Positions 44,161 through 53,647 of a DNA stretch of 64,000 bases are shown here, one piece after another. A program made the translations under genes and the position numbers. The DNA comes from JAJXWB01 sp964634325 (GTDB lineage: Bacteria; Pseudomonadota; Alphaproteobacteria; Rhizobiales; Beijerinckiaceae): the NCBI GenBank assembly GCA_964634325.1, contig CAZWJF010000005.1, positions 1-64,000 on the forward strand, given 5' to 3'. The notes beneath the pieces are model-generated. The model saw only the letters and a list, made by a program, of their open reading frames with translations, was not told the origin of the DNA and made no database searches. How positions within the stretch are numbered: position 1 is the stretch's first letter; each line of letters begins with the position of its first letter.

Positions 44161-44422
44161 CGGGGCGCGTCTTTCGCAATCCGACGTCGGGAGAAGGTGC
44201 GCGTTTGATGGTCTTCGCTCTCGAGGCCGCTCGGCGCGCCTCCAGCCAGGCCTCCACCTCGGCGAGATCCCAGACCACGCTGCGCGAGGTCAGATAGAAG
44301 CGCTGCGGGAATTCACCGCGTTGCTCCATCTCGTAGATCGTGCTGTCGGCCAGCGGCACGATCTCGCGCAACTGCTGGCGCCTTATCGTTCTGCTGATCT
44401 GCTTCTGGGCTCCGTGACTCAC
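44150..44422 (-). CDS. AlpA-family regulator / excisionase-like HTH protein
   Basis: A 90-residue protein with the AlpA/MerR-like winged helix: RRQQLREIVPLADSTIYEMEQRGEFPQRFYLTSRSVVWDLAEVEAWLEARR. The GTG start at 44422 is chosen because GGAGGAG lies just upstream. AlpA proteins activate integrases or act as excisionases in P4-type elements. Its position tail-to-tail with int fits this role. Confidence 0.85.
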   Translation of the reverse strand: MSHGAQKQISRTIRRQQLREIVPLADSTIYEMEQRGEFPQRFYLTSRSVVWDLAEVEAWLEARRAASRAKTIKRAPSPDVGLRKTRPVRH

Positions 44423-44782
44423 GCCGCTCCTCCACTTCAAAGACGCTGGAGGAATAGAAAGCGATAGATGGAGGGTGACGGAAGGCCTCGCCGTGACGCG
44501 TGCGGGAATATCGCGCCATGGCGTGCAAATCGGACGGGCGGTTCCGGCATGAGACGATCGAGACCTACCCTTTCCGCTCGACGCTCGGGCCCCGCTCATG
44601 GCGCGTAGGGGCATCGCTCCGCCGACATGGCGCTATGATCGCCGAGCCGGCACGAGCACGGGCTTTGACGTGACTCGTTTAGTGCAGATGGACAGACATT
44701 GGCGACGGATGGTTCGGCCAATCTCAACAGCAATCGAAAGAAAAGCATGACGAGAGATTTCCGAATACCTGGATGACGAGAA
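44423..44782. other. Intergenic region between alpA-like and lysR genes
   Basis: About 360 bases hold the divergent promoters of the AlpA-type gene (leftward) and the LysR gene (rightward). I see no convincing ORF, RNA gene or repeat. Confidence 0.4.
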
Positions 44783-45772
44783 ATGGGGCGAAGACCGAGG
44801 ATCGAGCTACGCCATATCCGCTATGTGATCGCCGCTGCCGAGTGCGGCAGCTTTCGGCGAGCTGCGGAGGCCCTGGGCGTCGAGCAGTCGGCGGTCAGCC
44901 GGCGAATTCGGGACATCGAGGAAGAAATCGGCGGCCTTCTGTTCCGACGCCTTCACACCGGCGTGGAGCTCACCGAGGTGGGCCGGCAGTTCCTGGATCG
45001 GGCGCATGCGGGGATGAGCGAGATCGGCTCGGCGCTGGACGCCGCCAGCCTGGCCGCACGGGAAGCATCCGTGTTGAGAGTCGGTTTCTTCGATCCCCTG
45101 GCGACGGGCTTCCAGTCTGAGCTTTTCAGGAGCTTCCGGCGGGATCGACCGAAGGTCCGGATCGATTTCATCGAGGCCGGCTCGGCCGAGCAGATCGCGG
45201 CCGTTCGGCGCGGGCAGATGGACGTCGGCTTCGTCACCGAAATACCGCCCGGAGCAGGCTACAAGCTCATGCATCTCTGGAACGAGCCGATCTACATCGC
45301 GACGTCGGTCGAGGATGCGCTGGCGGGACGGGAGACCGTCACCTGGGACGATGTCGCCGATCGCCATTTCATCGTCACGGATATGGCCCCGGGGCCGGAT
45401 GCCGCGAACTACATCCGTCGACATATGGAAGCGCGAGGCCATGCGCCGAGGATCGAACGACAGGCGGTCACGCGCGAGTCGCTCCTGCACATCGTCTCGA
45501 ACGGGAGCGGCGTGACGATCGTCGGGAGCACGGTGACGGGGCTCGGCTTTCCCGGTGTGGTCTTTCGCCCGATCGAGGGTGCGGTTCTGGAGTTCAGTGC
45601 CGCCCACCCGTCGGCCTCGACCAATCCCGTCGTCGGGCATCTCCTGCATCTGGCGCGGAGGCTCTCCGAGCGAGACGAAAGCTGGTTCGCCAGCCATCGC
45701 CTCATACGTCCTTCCGCTCAGCGGCGCGGTCGAGCCGGCGCGCCTTCGCAAAGCCCCGATCCGTCGAAATGA
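44783..45772 (+). CDS. LysR-family transcriptional regulator
   Basis: A 329-residue LysR regulator. The N-terminal winged helix spans about 5-65 (RHIRYVIAAAECGSFRRAAEALGVEQSAVSRRIRDIEEEIGGLLFRR), and the periplasmic-binding-like effector domain about 95-300. Such a LysR gene is commonly found facing the trbI end of rhizobial conjugation clusters. Its 3' end overlaps the convergent DUF2274 gene by 71 bases. The regulated promoter is unknown. Confidence 0.88.
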   Translation: MGRRPRIELRHIRYVIAAAECGSFRRAAEALGVEQSAVSRRIRDIEEEIGGLLFRRLHTGVELTEVGRQFLDRAHAGMSEIGSALDAASLAAREASVLRVGFFDPLATGFQSELFRSFRRDRPKVRIDFIEAGSAEQIAAVRRGQMDVGFVTEIPPGAGYKLMHLWNEPIYIATSVEDALAGRETVTWDDVADRHFIVTDMAPGPDAANYIRRHMEARGHAPRIERQAVTRESLLHIVSNGSGVTIVGSTVTGLGFPGVVFRPIEGAVLEFSAAHPSASTNPVVGHLLHLARRLSERDESWFASHRLIRPSAQRRGRAGAPSQSPDPSK

Positions 45773-45944
45773 AGCGCTCCAGCATGGGCACGATGAGGCG
45801 GGCCGGATCGATGACGGGCTGGCCCGTCTCGCGGGCCAGCACTTCGGCATAGGCGACAAGGTCGCGATGCAACGGCGCCGGCAGCTCCACCGTGACCTTG
45901 ACCGGCTTGTCGTCGGCTATGGGGCCGAGCTTCAGCTTGGTCAT
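45702..45944 (-). CDS. DUF2274 family protein
   Basis: An 80-residue protein: MTKLKLGPIADDKPVKVTVELPAPLHRDLVAYAEVLARETGQ, the DUF2274 pattern with a ribbon-helix-helix-like start. It is the last gene of the trb operon. Its ATG overlaps the trbI stop by the ATGA rule, so it is translationally coupled. Possibly a small DNA-binding or regulatory protein of the conjugation system; function unproved. Confidence 0.85.
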   Translation of the reverse strand: MTKLKLGPIADDKPVKVTVELPAPLHRDLVAYAEVLARETGQPVIDPARLIVPMLERFISTDRGFAKARRLDRAAERKDV

Positions 45945-47140
45945 CAACGCGCTCCATAGGGTTCGAGCACCAGGTCGCGGGTGACGATCACGCGAACCGG
46001 AAAACCCGGCCGGATGGTCAGCGTCGGGGCGACATTGAGCTGGCGGCGGACGATCTGCTGGCCGGCGTCATTGATGGTGTCCTGGCCGCCGTTGCGGATG
46101 GCCTGTACCAATCGATCATCGTCGTCGACGGCGAGTTCGGCCCCGACGGCAAGGAGCGTCGACAGGCCGGCGGCCTTCGCCAGATCCCACCAATGATAGT
46201 CGACGCCATCCTCGAGGCCGGCATAGCCCTGCGTGTCGGCGCCGGGCTGGCGCTCCAGAACAATCGAGCGGCCGTTCGGGAAGATGAGCCTGTTCCAGAC
46301 CAGGAGCACGCGGCGCTGCCCGAAGCCGACATCGTTGCTGTATTGGCCGATGATCCGCGTGCCTTGCGGCACGAGCAGGATGCGGCCGGTCGGGCTGTCA
46401 TAGATGTGCTCGGTGACCTGCGCCGTGATCTGGCCCGGCAGATCGGAGCGGATGCCGGTGATGAGCGCCGCCGGGATGACGGCGCCCGCCTGGAGGACAT
46501 AGGGCGAGACCGGGGCCGCGACGCGATCGGGCGCGACGGTGCGCCGGTCTACCGAGGCGTTGAGGAAAGCGAGCTGGCGATCCTGAGCTGTCAGCGCGCC
46601 CGGCTGGCCGGGCAGCCCGAGGCCGCCGAGATTGGGACTAGCAACGCCGTCGGAAGCGCCACCGGGAACGGCGCCGCGCGCCTCGGTCTGAAAAAACACC
46701 CGGCTCGTTCGCGCCGCCTCTTCCTCGGCGAGCCGCCGCTGTTCGGCGGGATCGACGCGGGGCGCGGCCACGGTCGGCGGGACGACCGGCTGACCGCGGT
46801 TCTGGGCTCCCACAATCGGGCGGCCGAGATCGCCAGGCAGCGGCGGTCCCAGGACCGGACCGGTGTAGTCGCGCGGCAGGCCGGCGAGACCGTCGGCCGT
46901 CGGTCGGTTCTCAGTCGAGTAGAGCTCCTCGCCGCCGGTGCCGGCATTGCGCGTCTGCAGCGCATAGATCAGCGCGCCGCCGACGCCGATCGCGGCGACG
47001 AGGCCGAAGCTCGCCAGCACCTTGCGCGACAAGCGCGTCACGCGCGGCGGCTCGGCGCGCAGCCGCATGGGGGCCGCCGCCTCGCCGGAGGCCGCGGTGA
47101 GCGGCGCGTCGGTGTCGCGGGTGTGCTCGCTATCGCTCAT
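45944..47140 (-). CDS. trbI: Conjugal transfer protein TrbI (VirB10-like)
   Basis: A 398-residue protein with a cytoplasmic Pro/Arg-rich start, one inner-membrane helix (about 40-62, KVLASFGLVAAIGVGGALIYAL), a Pro-rich periplasmic stretch and the C-terminal VirB10 beta-barrel domain (VLQAGAVIPAALITGIRSDLPGQITAQVTEHIYDSPTG). It bridges inner and outer membranes in the mating channel. It overlaps trbG by four bases. Confidence 0.95.
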   Translation of the reverse strand: MSDSEHTRDTDAPLTAASGEAAAPMRLRAEPPRVTRLSRKVLASFGLVAAIGVGGALIYALQTRNAGTGGEELYSTENRPTADGLAGLPRDYTGPVLGPPLPGDLGRPIVGAQNRGQPVVPPTVAAPRVDPAEQRRLAEEEAARTSRVFFQTEARGAVPGGASDGVASPNLGGLGLPGQPGALTAQDRQLAFLNASVDRRTVAPDRVAAPVSPYVLQAGAVIPAALITGIRSDLPGQITAQVTEHIYDSPTGRILLVPQGTRIIGQYSNDVGFGQRRVLLVWNRLIFPNGRSIVLERQPGADTQGYAGLEDGVDYHWWDLAKAAGLSTLLAVGAELAVDDDDRLVQAIRNGGQDTINDAGQQIVRRQLNVAPTLTIRPGFPVRVIVTRDLVLEPYGAR

Positions 47141-48117
47141 GACGTGCGCCTCCCGTCGGTCCGGACAATCCTGACCGTCTGCTGGCGGTCGCCGCTTCCG
47201 AGGCGCAGCTCGGCGGCGCCGAACAGGCGATCGACGATCAGGACGTTCTGATAGATGCGGCTGTTGACGATCTGCGGCTCGCCATCGGCGCCGATGACGA
47301 AGAGCGGCGGCATCTCGCCCTGCACGATCCCGCGCGGGAACTCGACATAGACGCGCCGGCCGTCGTCATAGACCGCGATCGGACGCCAAGGCGGAGTGTC
47401 GCCGGTCAGGCCATAGCGATAATTCCTGGCCGCCAGCGCCGGGATGACCGGTGTGGCGGGCACGGCCTGCCGCTGCGAGGCCGGCGGCTGCGGATAGGCC
47501 CAGGCGACGGCCGGCATGTAAGGTCGCTCGCCCGATCGCAGCTCGATCATGTAGACGCGCCGATCCGTGGTGATGACGAGATTGGTCGAGATGTCCGGCC
47601 GCGTGGGCTTGACCAGCACATGCACGCGCCGGGTCGCGCCGCTGCCGCTCTCGGTGTCGCCGATGATCCAGCGCGCGGTGTCGCCCGCGGCGATCGGGCC
47701 GGCGCCGGTGAGGCTCTCGCCCGGCTCCAGCGCGATGTCGGAGATCTGACCCGGCGCGGCATAGACCTGATAGAGAGCGCCTTCGCTCCAGGGATAGATC
47801 TGGATCGCGTTGTAATAGCCTTCGCGACGGGGCTGGACGCGCGCGGCGGTGTTGGCGTTCTCGACCCGGCCGGTCGGCGTCGAGGCGGCGGAGCCGCCAC
47901 GGGCGGGCGTCCAGGCCGGCGGTGTGTGCAGCGGCCGCGGCGCCGTCTCCGTCACGGCCGCCGGGATCGCCGGAAGCGGCGGCACATCGGCGTCATAGCT
48001 GATCTGCGGGGGCCGGTTGGTCGCACAGCCAGCGAGCGCAGAAACGGAGAACAGCACAAGCGCAATGCCGGATTTGCGGAAAGCCGGGTCTCCGGTTTTG
48101 CGGAGATGTCGTGTCAT
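47137..48117 (-). CDS. trbG: Conjugal transfer lipoprotein TrbG (VirB9-like)
   Basis: A 326-residue exported protein with a lipobox near residue 30 (VSALAGCATN). It has the VirB9 fold: AIQIYPWSEGALYQVYAAPGQISDIALEPGE, WIIGDTESG and the C-terminal YEFPRGI-type segment (VYVEFPRGIVQGEMPPLFVIG). It is part of the outer-membrane core complex with TrbI. Overlaps trbF and trbI by four bases each. Confidence 0.94.
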   Translation of the reverse strand: MTRHLRKTGDPAFRKSGIALVLFSVSALAGCATNRPPQISYDADVPPLPAIPAAVTETAPRPLHTPPAWTPARGGSAASTPTGRVENANTAARVQPRREGYYNAIQIYPWSEGALYQVYAAPGQISDIALEPGESLTGAGPIAAGDTARWIIGDTESGSGATRRVHVLVKPTRPDISTNLVITTDRRVYMIELRSGERPYMPAVAWAYPQPPASQRQAVPATPVIPALAARNYRYGLTGDTPPWRPIAVYDDGRRVYVEFPRGIVQGEMPPLFVIGADGEPQIVNSRIYQNVLIVDRLFGAAELRLGSGDRQQTVRIVRTDGRRTS

Positions 48118-48803
48118 TGTCCCATCTCCCGCGACCAGTTGATGGCGTTGACGTAGATGCCGAGCGGGTTGGCGCGCAGCCGTTCGGCGTCGCGCGGGGT
48201 CTGGATCACGATGGTCAGGATCGCGGTCCAGCGCTGCGTCGCGGACAGCTGGCCGTTCTCGTAGTGGCGTTCCGTCCAGGCGACGCGGAAGCTGTCGGGC
48301 GACGCGCGGATGACGCTGGATACTTCGACGGCAATCTGTTGCCGGCCGACCTTGGTGAACGGGTCATTGGCACGGGCATAGTCGTTGAGCGCCGCTGCGC
48401 CGCGATCGGTTGTGAATTCATAGGCGCGCAGCCAGTTCTGCCGCACGACGATGGCGTCGGCCGGGATCGAGCGGACCTGTTCGATGAAGCGGGCCAGATG
48501 CCACGCCACCTGCGGGTCGGTCGGTCGATAGTCGGCCTGGGCGGGCGCCACCGCCTGCGCCTGGCCGAGATTGTCGACCTGCACCACCCAGGGCACGACC
48601 GTCCCGCGCGCCGACTGCCAGACGAGAGCGGCGGCGAAGGCGGCGGACAGGATCAGGCAGCCGAAGGCCATGAGGCGCCAGTTCCTCGCCTGCACGCGGG
48701 CCGAGCCGATGCGCTCGTCCCAGACCTGCGCGGCCCTTTGATAGGGAGTCTCGGGTTCGGGGGTTTTTCCGTAGTGGGTGCTGGGGCGTTTGAAGAAGCT
48801 CAT
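48114..48803 (-). CDS. trbF: Conjugal transfer protein TrbF (VirB8-like)
   Basis: A 229-residue protein with a cytoplasmic tail, one transmembrane helix (about 42-62) and a VirB8-like periplasmic domain (VVPWVVQVDNLGQAQAVAPA, AWHLARFIEQVRSIPADAIVVRQNWLRAYEFTT, FRVAWTERHYENGQ). It nucleates assembly of the mating channel. ATGA overlaps with trbL and trbG. Confidence 0.94.
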   Translation of the reverse strand: MSFFKRPSTHYGKTPEPETPYQRAAQVWDERIGSARVQARNWRLMAFGCLILSAAFAAALVWQSARGTVVPWVVQVDNLGQAQAVAPAQADYRPTDPQVAWHLARFIEQVRSIPADAIVVRQNWLRAYEFTTDRGAAALNDYARANDPFTKVGRQQIAVEVSSVIRASPDSFRVAWTERHYENGQLSATQRWTAILTIVIQTPRDAERLRANPLGIYVNAINWSREMGQ

Positions 48804-50143
48804 GTGCGGTCGCTTTCGGAGAGATTGATGGAGGAGCCGCCGCCATGGCCGTCGCCCGAACGGATCGCGTGGGCAGCGAGGGTGACGCCGTGACTCATGG
48901 CCTGGCCGCGCCGCATGCGCCGGGCCCAGGCTGGTGGTCCGTCGGCGGCCGGCGGGCTCGCGGCCGCGCCGGCGTCGCCCGCGACCGTGCCCATGCTCGA
49001 CGAGCCGCCGGTCGCGCCGAAACCGGCTTTGGCGCCGTCCGAGAAGCTCGACCTGACGCTCTGGGCAGCACGGCGAAGGGGCGAGACCGCCGCACTGCCG
49101 GCTGCGCGCGCGACACCGCCGAGGCCGGAAGCGACGCCGGCAGCGCCCGATTGGCCCAGGGAGCCGAGGCTGTAGGCCGCCGAGGTCGCGCCGGCCGCGG
49201 CCGCGCCGCCCCTTATGGCCGCGGCGCCGCCGGACAGGGTTGCGGCGCCGCCTCGAAGAGCCAGACCGGCCGCGCCTCCGGCGGCCAGCGCGGCGCCGCC
49301 CACCGCGAGGCCGGTGCCGACCGCCGCACCCGCGCCGAGCTGGGGACCGCCCGACACGATGCCATTGGCGATGCCGGGACCGAATATGCCGAGGCCGAGA
49401 AGGGAAAGAGCCGCTAGAACAACGGCCATGGCGTCGTCGATGGTCGGCGTCGCGCCGCCGAAGCCGGCGGTGAACTGGCTGAACAGCGTCGAACCGATGC
49501 CGATGATGACGGCGAGCACCAGAACCTTGATGCCGGAGGAGATGACGTTGCCGAGCACCCGCTCGGCCATGAATGCCGTCTTGCCGAACAGGCCGAACGG
49601 GATGAGCACGAAGCCAGCCAGGGTGGTCAGCTTGAACTCGATCAAGGTGATGAAGAGCTGGATCGCGAGGATGAAGAAGGCGAGCAGGACCAAGGCCCAG
49701 GCGAACAGCAGGCAGGCGATCTGGATAAAATTCTCGAAGAAGGAGACCCAGCCCATCAGGTCGGAAATGGATTCAAGCAGCGGGCGGGCGGCGTCGAGGC
49801 CAGTCTGGGCGACGCGGCCGGGCCGCATCAGATCCTGCACGGAAAAGCCGGTGCCGGATGCCTGAAGGCCGAGGCCGGCGAAGCTTTCGAAGACGATCCG
49901 GGCGAGATTGTTCCAGTTGCCGATGAGGTAGGCGAAGACGCCGACGAACAGCGTCTTCTTCACCAGGCGGGCAATGATGTCGTCATCCGCGCCCCAGCTC
50001 CAGAACAGGGCGGCGAGTGTCACGTCGATGACGATGAGCGTCGTCGCGATGAAGGCCACTTCGCCGCCGAGCAGGCCAAAGCCGGAGTCGATGTAGCTGG
50101 TGAAGACCCCGAGGAAGTTGTCGATGACGCCGCTGCCGCCCAT
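48800..50143 (-). CDS. trbL: Conjugal transfer protein TrbL (VirB6-like)
   Basis: A 447-residue polytopic protein with five to seven membrane helices in the first about 270 residues (including GWVSFFENFIQIACLLFAWALVLLAFFILAIQLFITLIEFKLTTLAGFVLIPFG). A long Gly/Ala/Ser-rich disordered C-terminal tail (about 275-447) follows. It forms part of the inner-membrane passage for DNA. Three bases after the small trbK-type gene. Confidence 0.93.
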   Translation of the reverse strand: MGGSGVIDNFLGVFTSYIDSGFGLLGGEVAFIATTLIVIDVTLAALFWSWGADDDIIARLVKKTLFVGVFAYLIGNWNNLARIVFESFAGLGLQASGTGFSVQDLMRPGRVAQTGLDAARPLLESISDLMGWVSFFENFIQIACLLFAWALVLLAFFILAIQLFITLIEFKLTTLAGFVLIPFGLFGKTAFMAERVLGNVISSGIKVLVLAVIIGIGSTLFSQFTAGFGGATPTIDDAMAVVLAALSLLGLGIFGPGIANGIVSGGPQLGAGAAVGTGLAVGGAALAAGGAAGLALRGGAATLSGGAAAIRGGAAAAGATSAAYSLGSLGQSGAAGVASGLGGVARAAGSAAVSPLRRAAQSVRSSFSDGAKAGFGATGGSSSMGTVAGDAGAAASPPAADGPPAWARRMRRGQAMSHGVTLAAHAIRSGDGHGGGSSINLSESDRT

Positions 50144-50146
50144 GCT

Positions 50147-50431
50147 TCACCGTCCCTCGACGGAGCGCGGCGGCGGCGCGGTGCGGTTGCCGAGGAAACG
50201 CTCGCGGGTCTCGGCCCAGACGCGCAGGCATTCGGGGTCGCGGGCGGCGGCCTCGCCGAGCTGCTGGCACCGGCGCTGACCCTCACGAAGCGGATCGCGC
50301 GCGGGCTCGAGGACGGGCGCCGGCCGGAGCGCGGGCGCCTCGTCCTTCCGGGTCATCTCGATCGCCGTCGCGGTGATCGCGAAAGCGATGAAGACGATGG
50401 CGCCGAGCCGGGCGAGCATCTTGCCGTCCAC
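50147..50431 (-). CDS. TrbK-alt type entry-exclusion protein
   Basis: A 94-residue protein with an N-terminal transmembrane or signal helix (LARLGAIVFIAFAITATAIEM) and a periplasmic part with two cysteines (RRCQQLGEAAARDPECLRVWAETRERF). It has the size and place, between trbJ and trbL, of the alternative TrbK seen in rhizobial elements. It is thought to block entry of the same element. Start GTG 50431 or the ATG four codons later. Confidence 0.8.
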   Translation of the reverse strand: MDGKMLARLGAIVFIAFAITATAIEMTRKDEAPALRPAPVLEPARDPLREGQRRCQQLGEAAARDPECLRVWAETRERFLGNRTAPPPRSVEGR

Positions 50432-50441
50432 GCCGCCGCCC

Positions 50442-51203
50442 TCAGTTGCCGCCGGGGAACATCCGGGCGCTCCCGGGCTGGTAGCCGGAGCCGGGCGTCA
50501 GGAACCGGCGGCGCTGTTCGCGTCCCTGCTCGGCCGCCGCCGCACGTTCCGCATCCGTCAGCGCCTGCGCCCGGCCGTTCGCCGAGATGACCGCGATGAG
50601 ATCCGAGAGCTGCTGCGACTGGAGCGCGAGGAGCTGGTTGCCGGCTTGCGTGGCTTGCAGCGCGCCGGTCGCGCCCTGGCTCTGGCCGACCAGCGCGGCC
50701 ATCTCGGCGCGGTTGGTGTCGATGTTGCCGACGACGCCGGCCTGAACGCGCATGGCGTCCTGGAGCCCGGCCACCGTGTTCTGCCAGCGCGAGCGCGCAT
50801 CGGCGACGAGCTGCCGGTCGGAGGTTGAGAGCGAGACATTGCCGTACTGACTCTGGAACACCTGGTCGATCTGCTGGACGTCGAAGGCGATGCGCTGTGC
50901 CTGCCCGAGAAGCTGCTGCGTGCGCTGCACCGATTGCTGGAGCTGCTGGAGCGCGGAATAGGGAAGGCTCACGAGGTTGCGCGCCTGGTTGATCAGCATT
51001 TGCGCCTCGTTCTGGAGGCTCTGGATCTGGTTGTTGATCTGCTCGAGCGCGCGCGCCGCCGACAGCACGTTCTGCACATAGTTGGTGGGGTCGTAGACGA
51101 TCCATTGCGCGGCGGCCGGCGGCGCGAAGACGGATGAGACGACGATCGGAAGCGAGAGGAAGGACGTGGCGAGAAGCGCCGCGCGCGAACGACGGATAAT
51201 CAT
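50442..51203 (-). CDS. trbJ: Conjugal transfer protein TrbJ (VirB5-like)
   Basis: A 253-residue exported protein (signal peptide about 1-32) that is largely helical and rich in Gln: QWIVYDPTNYVQNVLSAARALEQINNQIQSLQNEAQMLINQARNL, then a long helical hairpin. It is the VirB5-type minor pilus protein. ATG 51203 overlaps the trbE stop by the ATGA rule; the frame extension upstream is the trbE shadow. Confidence 0.93.
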   Translation of the reverse strand: MIIRRSRAALLATSFLSLPIVVSSVFAPPAAAQWIVYDPTNYVQNVLSAARALEQINNQIQSLQNEAQMLINQARNLVSLPYSALQQLQQSVQRTQQLLGQAQRIAFDVQQIDQVFQSQYGNVSLSTSDRQLVADARSRWQNTVAGLQDAMRVQAGVVGNIDTNRAEMAALVGQSQGATGALQATQAGNQLLALQSQQLSDLIAVISANGRAQALTDAERAAAAEQGREQRRRFLTPGSGYQPGSARMFPGGN

Positions 51204-53638
51204 GGCGTGGTCTCCAGATTGTTGAGATCGGGAATGAGGTCGGCGGCCCAGCCGACGTCGCGGGCGCGCAGCCAGGCCGACAGGAAACCGTCGCGGCCAT
51301 GCTCGGCGAGGATCGACTGGATGGCGGTCTGGTCGGATTTCGAGGAGGCCGCGCAGAGCGCCAGCGCGACCTCGGACAGGCCCAGCTCGAATAGACGGTT
51401 GCCGCGCCGCGACTGGCAGTAGTAGTCGCGCTTGGGGGTGGCGCGCGCCAGAATCTCGATCTGGCGGTCGTTGAGGCCGAAGCGCCGGTAGATGGCGGTG
51501 ATCTGCGGCTCGATTGCGCGTTCGTTCGGGAGGAGAAGCCGCGTCTGGCAGCTCTCGATTATGGCCGGCGCGATCGCGCTGCCGTCGATGTCGGCGAGCG
51601 ACTGCGTGGCGAAGATGACCGAAGCGTTCTTTTTGCGCAGCGTCTTCAGCCATTCGCGGAGCTGCGCCGCGAAGCCCTCGTCGTCGAGCGCGAGCCAACC
51701 TTCGTCCACGATCAGCAGCGTCGGCCGCCCGTCGAGGCGATCACCGATGCGGTGGAAGAGATAGGCAAGGACGGCCGGCGCAGCGCCGGCCCCGATCAAC
51801 CCTTCGGTCTCGAAGGCCTGGACCGAGGCCTGCCCGAGATGCTCACTCTCGGCGTCGAGCAACCGGCCATAGGGGCCGCCGACACAATAGGGGCGCAGCG
51901 CCTGCTTGAGATCGTTTGATTGCAGCAGGACCGTGAGGCCCGTGAGCGTGCGTTCTTCGACTGGCGCGGAGGCCAGCGATGTCAGTGCGGTCCAGAGATG
52001 CTCCTTCACCTCCGGCGTGATCGTCACGCCCTCGCGCGTGAGGATCGCAACGATCCAGTCGGCGGCCCAGGCGCGCTCGTATGTCTCAGGGATGCGGGCA
52101 AGCGGCTGCAATGAGACTGAGGTCTGTGCCGCATCGGTGAGGCCGCCGCCGAGGTCGTGCCAGTCGCCGCCCATGGCGAGCGCGGCGGTGCGGATCGAGC
52201 CGCCGAAGTCGAAGGCGAACACCTGTGACCGCGGATAGCGCCGGAACTGGAGCGCCATCAGCGCGAGCAGGACGGACTTGCCGGCACCAGTCGGGCCGAC
52301 GACGAGTGTGTGGCCGACGTCGCCGACGTGAAGCGAAAACCGGAACGGGGTGCTTCCCTCGGTCTTGCCGTAGAGCAAGGGGGGCGACCCGAAGTGCTCG
52401 TCCCGTTCCGGCCCCGCCCACACCGCCGAGAGCGGGATCATGTGGGCGAGATTGAGCGTGGAGATCGGTGGCTGGCGGACGTTGGCGTAGACATGGCCGG
52501 GCAGCGAGCCGAGCCAGGCATCCACGGCGTTGATGCTCTCGGGCATCGCGGTGAAGTCGCGGCCCTGAACGACCTTCTCCACCAGGCGCAGCTTCTCGTT
52601 GGCGGCGCGCGGATCGGCGTCCCAGACGGTGACGCTCGCGGTCACATAGGCTTGCCCGGCAAAGTCGGCGCCCAACTCCTGCAGGGCCAAGTCGGCGTCC
52701 GCCGCCTTGTTCGCCGCATCGGTGTCCACGAGGACCGAGGCCTCGTTGGTCATCACCTCCTTCAGGATCGCGGCGATCGACTTGCGCTTGGCGAACCACT
52801 GGCGGCGGATGCGTGTCAGCAGCCGGGTGGCGTCGGTCTTGTCGAGCAGGATCGCCCGCGTCGTCCACCGATACGGGAACGGCAGCCGGTTGAGATCGTC
52901 GAGCAGGCCGGGCGTGGTCGCGGTCGGAAACCCGACGATCGTGAGGATCCGCAGATGCGTGTCGCCGAGACGCGGCTCCAGGCCGCAGGTGAGCGGCTGG
53001 TCGGCGAGCAGCGCGTCGAGATAGATCGGCGTTTCCGGGACGCGGACGCGATGGCGTTTGGTCGAGACGGTCGAATGCAGATAGGTCAGCGTCTCGTCGT
53101 CATCGAGCCAGCGGCACTCCGGCATGAAGCCTTCGACGAGCTGGAGCACGCGGTCGATGCGGTCGATGAAGGACGCCAGGCTCTCATGCGGATCGACGCC
53201 CGCATGGTCGCGCCCTTCATAGAGCCAGGTTTCCGCACGCGCGGCGTCCTCGGCCGGCGGCAGATAGAGGAAGGTCAGGAAGTAGCTCGACTCGTAGTGC
53301 GTGCCGGCTTCCTCGAAATCTGCCTTGCGCTCGGCGTCGACCAGGGCCGAGGCGGCATCGCCGAAGCGGCTCGTAGGATAGGTGGCCGCTTCGTGCCGCT
53401 GTGCCTCCACGAAGATCGCCCAGCCCGATCCAAGGCGGCGGAAGGCGTTGTTGAGGCGGCCGGCCACCGCCACCAACTCGGCGGCCACTGCAGAATCGAG
53501 ATCAGGACCGCGGAAGCGTGCGGTGCGCTGAAAGCTTCCGTCCTTGTTGAGGATGACACCTTCGCCGACCAGGGCCGCCCAGGGCAGGAAGTCTGCGAGG
53601 CGGCTTGCAGTGCGGCGGTATTCGGCAAGGTTCATCAT
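51200..53638 (-). CDS. trbE: Conjugal transfer ATPase TrbE (VirB4-like)
   Basis: An 812-residue ATPase with an N-terminal CagE/TrbE/VirB domain (about 180-390). Walker A is VGPTGAGKSVLL (about 448-459), Walker B is in LLIVDEGWLALDD, and IFATQSLADID is a sensor motif. It energises pilus assembly and DNA transfer. The start MMNLAEYR follows trbD by nine bases. Confidence 0.96.
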   Translation of the reverse strand: MMNLAEYRRTASRLADFLPWAALVGEGVILNKDGSFQRTARFRGPDLDSAVAAELVAVAGRLNNAFRRLGSGWAIFVEAQRHEAATYPTSRFGDAASALVDAERKADFEEAGTHYESSYFLTFLYLPPAEDAARAETWLYEGRDHAGVDPHESLASFIDRIDRVLQLVEGFMPECRWLDDDETLTYLHSTVSTKRHRVRVPETPIYLDALLADQPLTCGLEPRLGDTHLRILTIVGFPTATTPGLLDDLNRLPFPYRWTTRAILLDKTDATRLLTRIRRQWFAKRKSIAAILKEVMTNEASVLVDTDAANKAADADLALQELGADFAGQAYVTASVTVWDADPRAANEKLRLVEKVVQGRDFTAMPESINAVDAWLGSLPGHVYANVRQPPISTLNLAHMIPLSAVWAGPERDEHFGSPPLLYGKTEGSTPFRFSLHVGDVGHTLVVGPTGAGKSVLLALMALQFRRYPRSQVFAFDFGGSIRTAALAMGGDWHDLGGGLTDAAQTSVSLQPLARIPETYERAWAADWIVAILTREGVTITPEVKEHLWTALTSLASAPVEERTLTGLTVLLQSNDLKQALRPYCVGGPYGRLLDAESEHLGQASVQAFETEGLIGAGAAPAVLAYLFHRIGDRLDGRPTLLIVDEGWLALDDEGFAAQLREWLKTLRKKNASVIFATQSLADIDGSAIAPAIIESCQTRLLLPNERAIEPQITAIYRRFGLNDRQIEILARATPKRDYYCQSRRGNRLFELGLSEVALALCAASSKSDQTAIQSILAEHGRDGFLSAWLRARDVGWAADLIPDLNNLETTP

Positions 53639-53647
53639 GGCTCCGCC

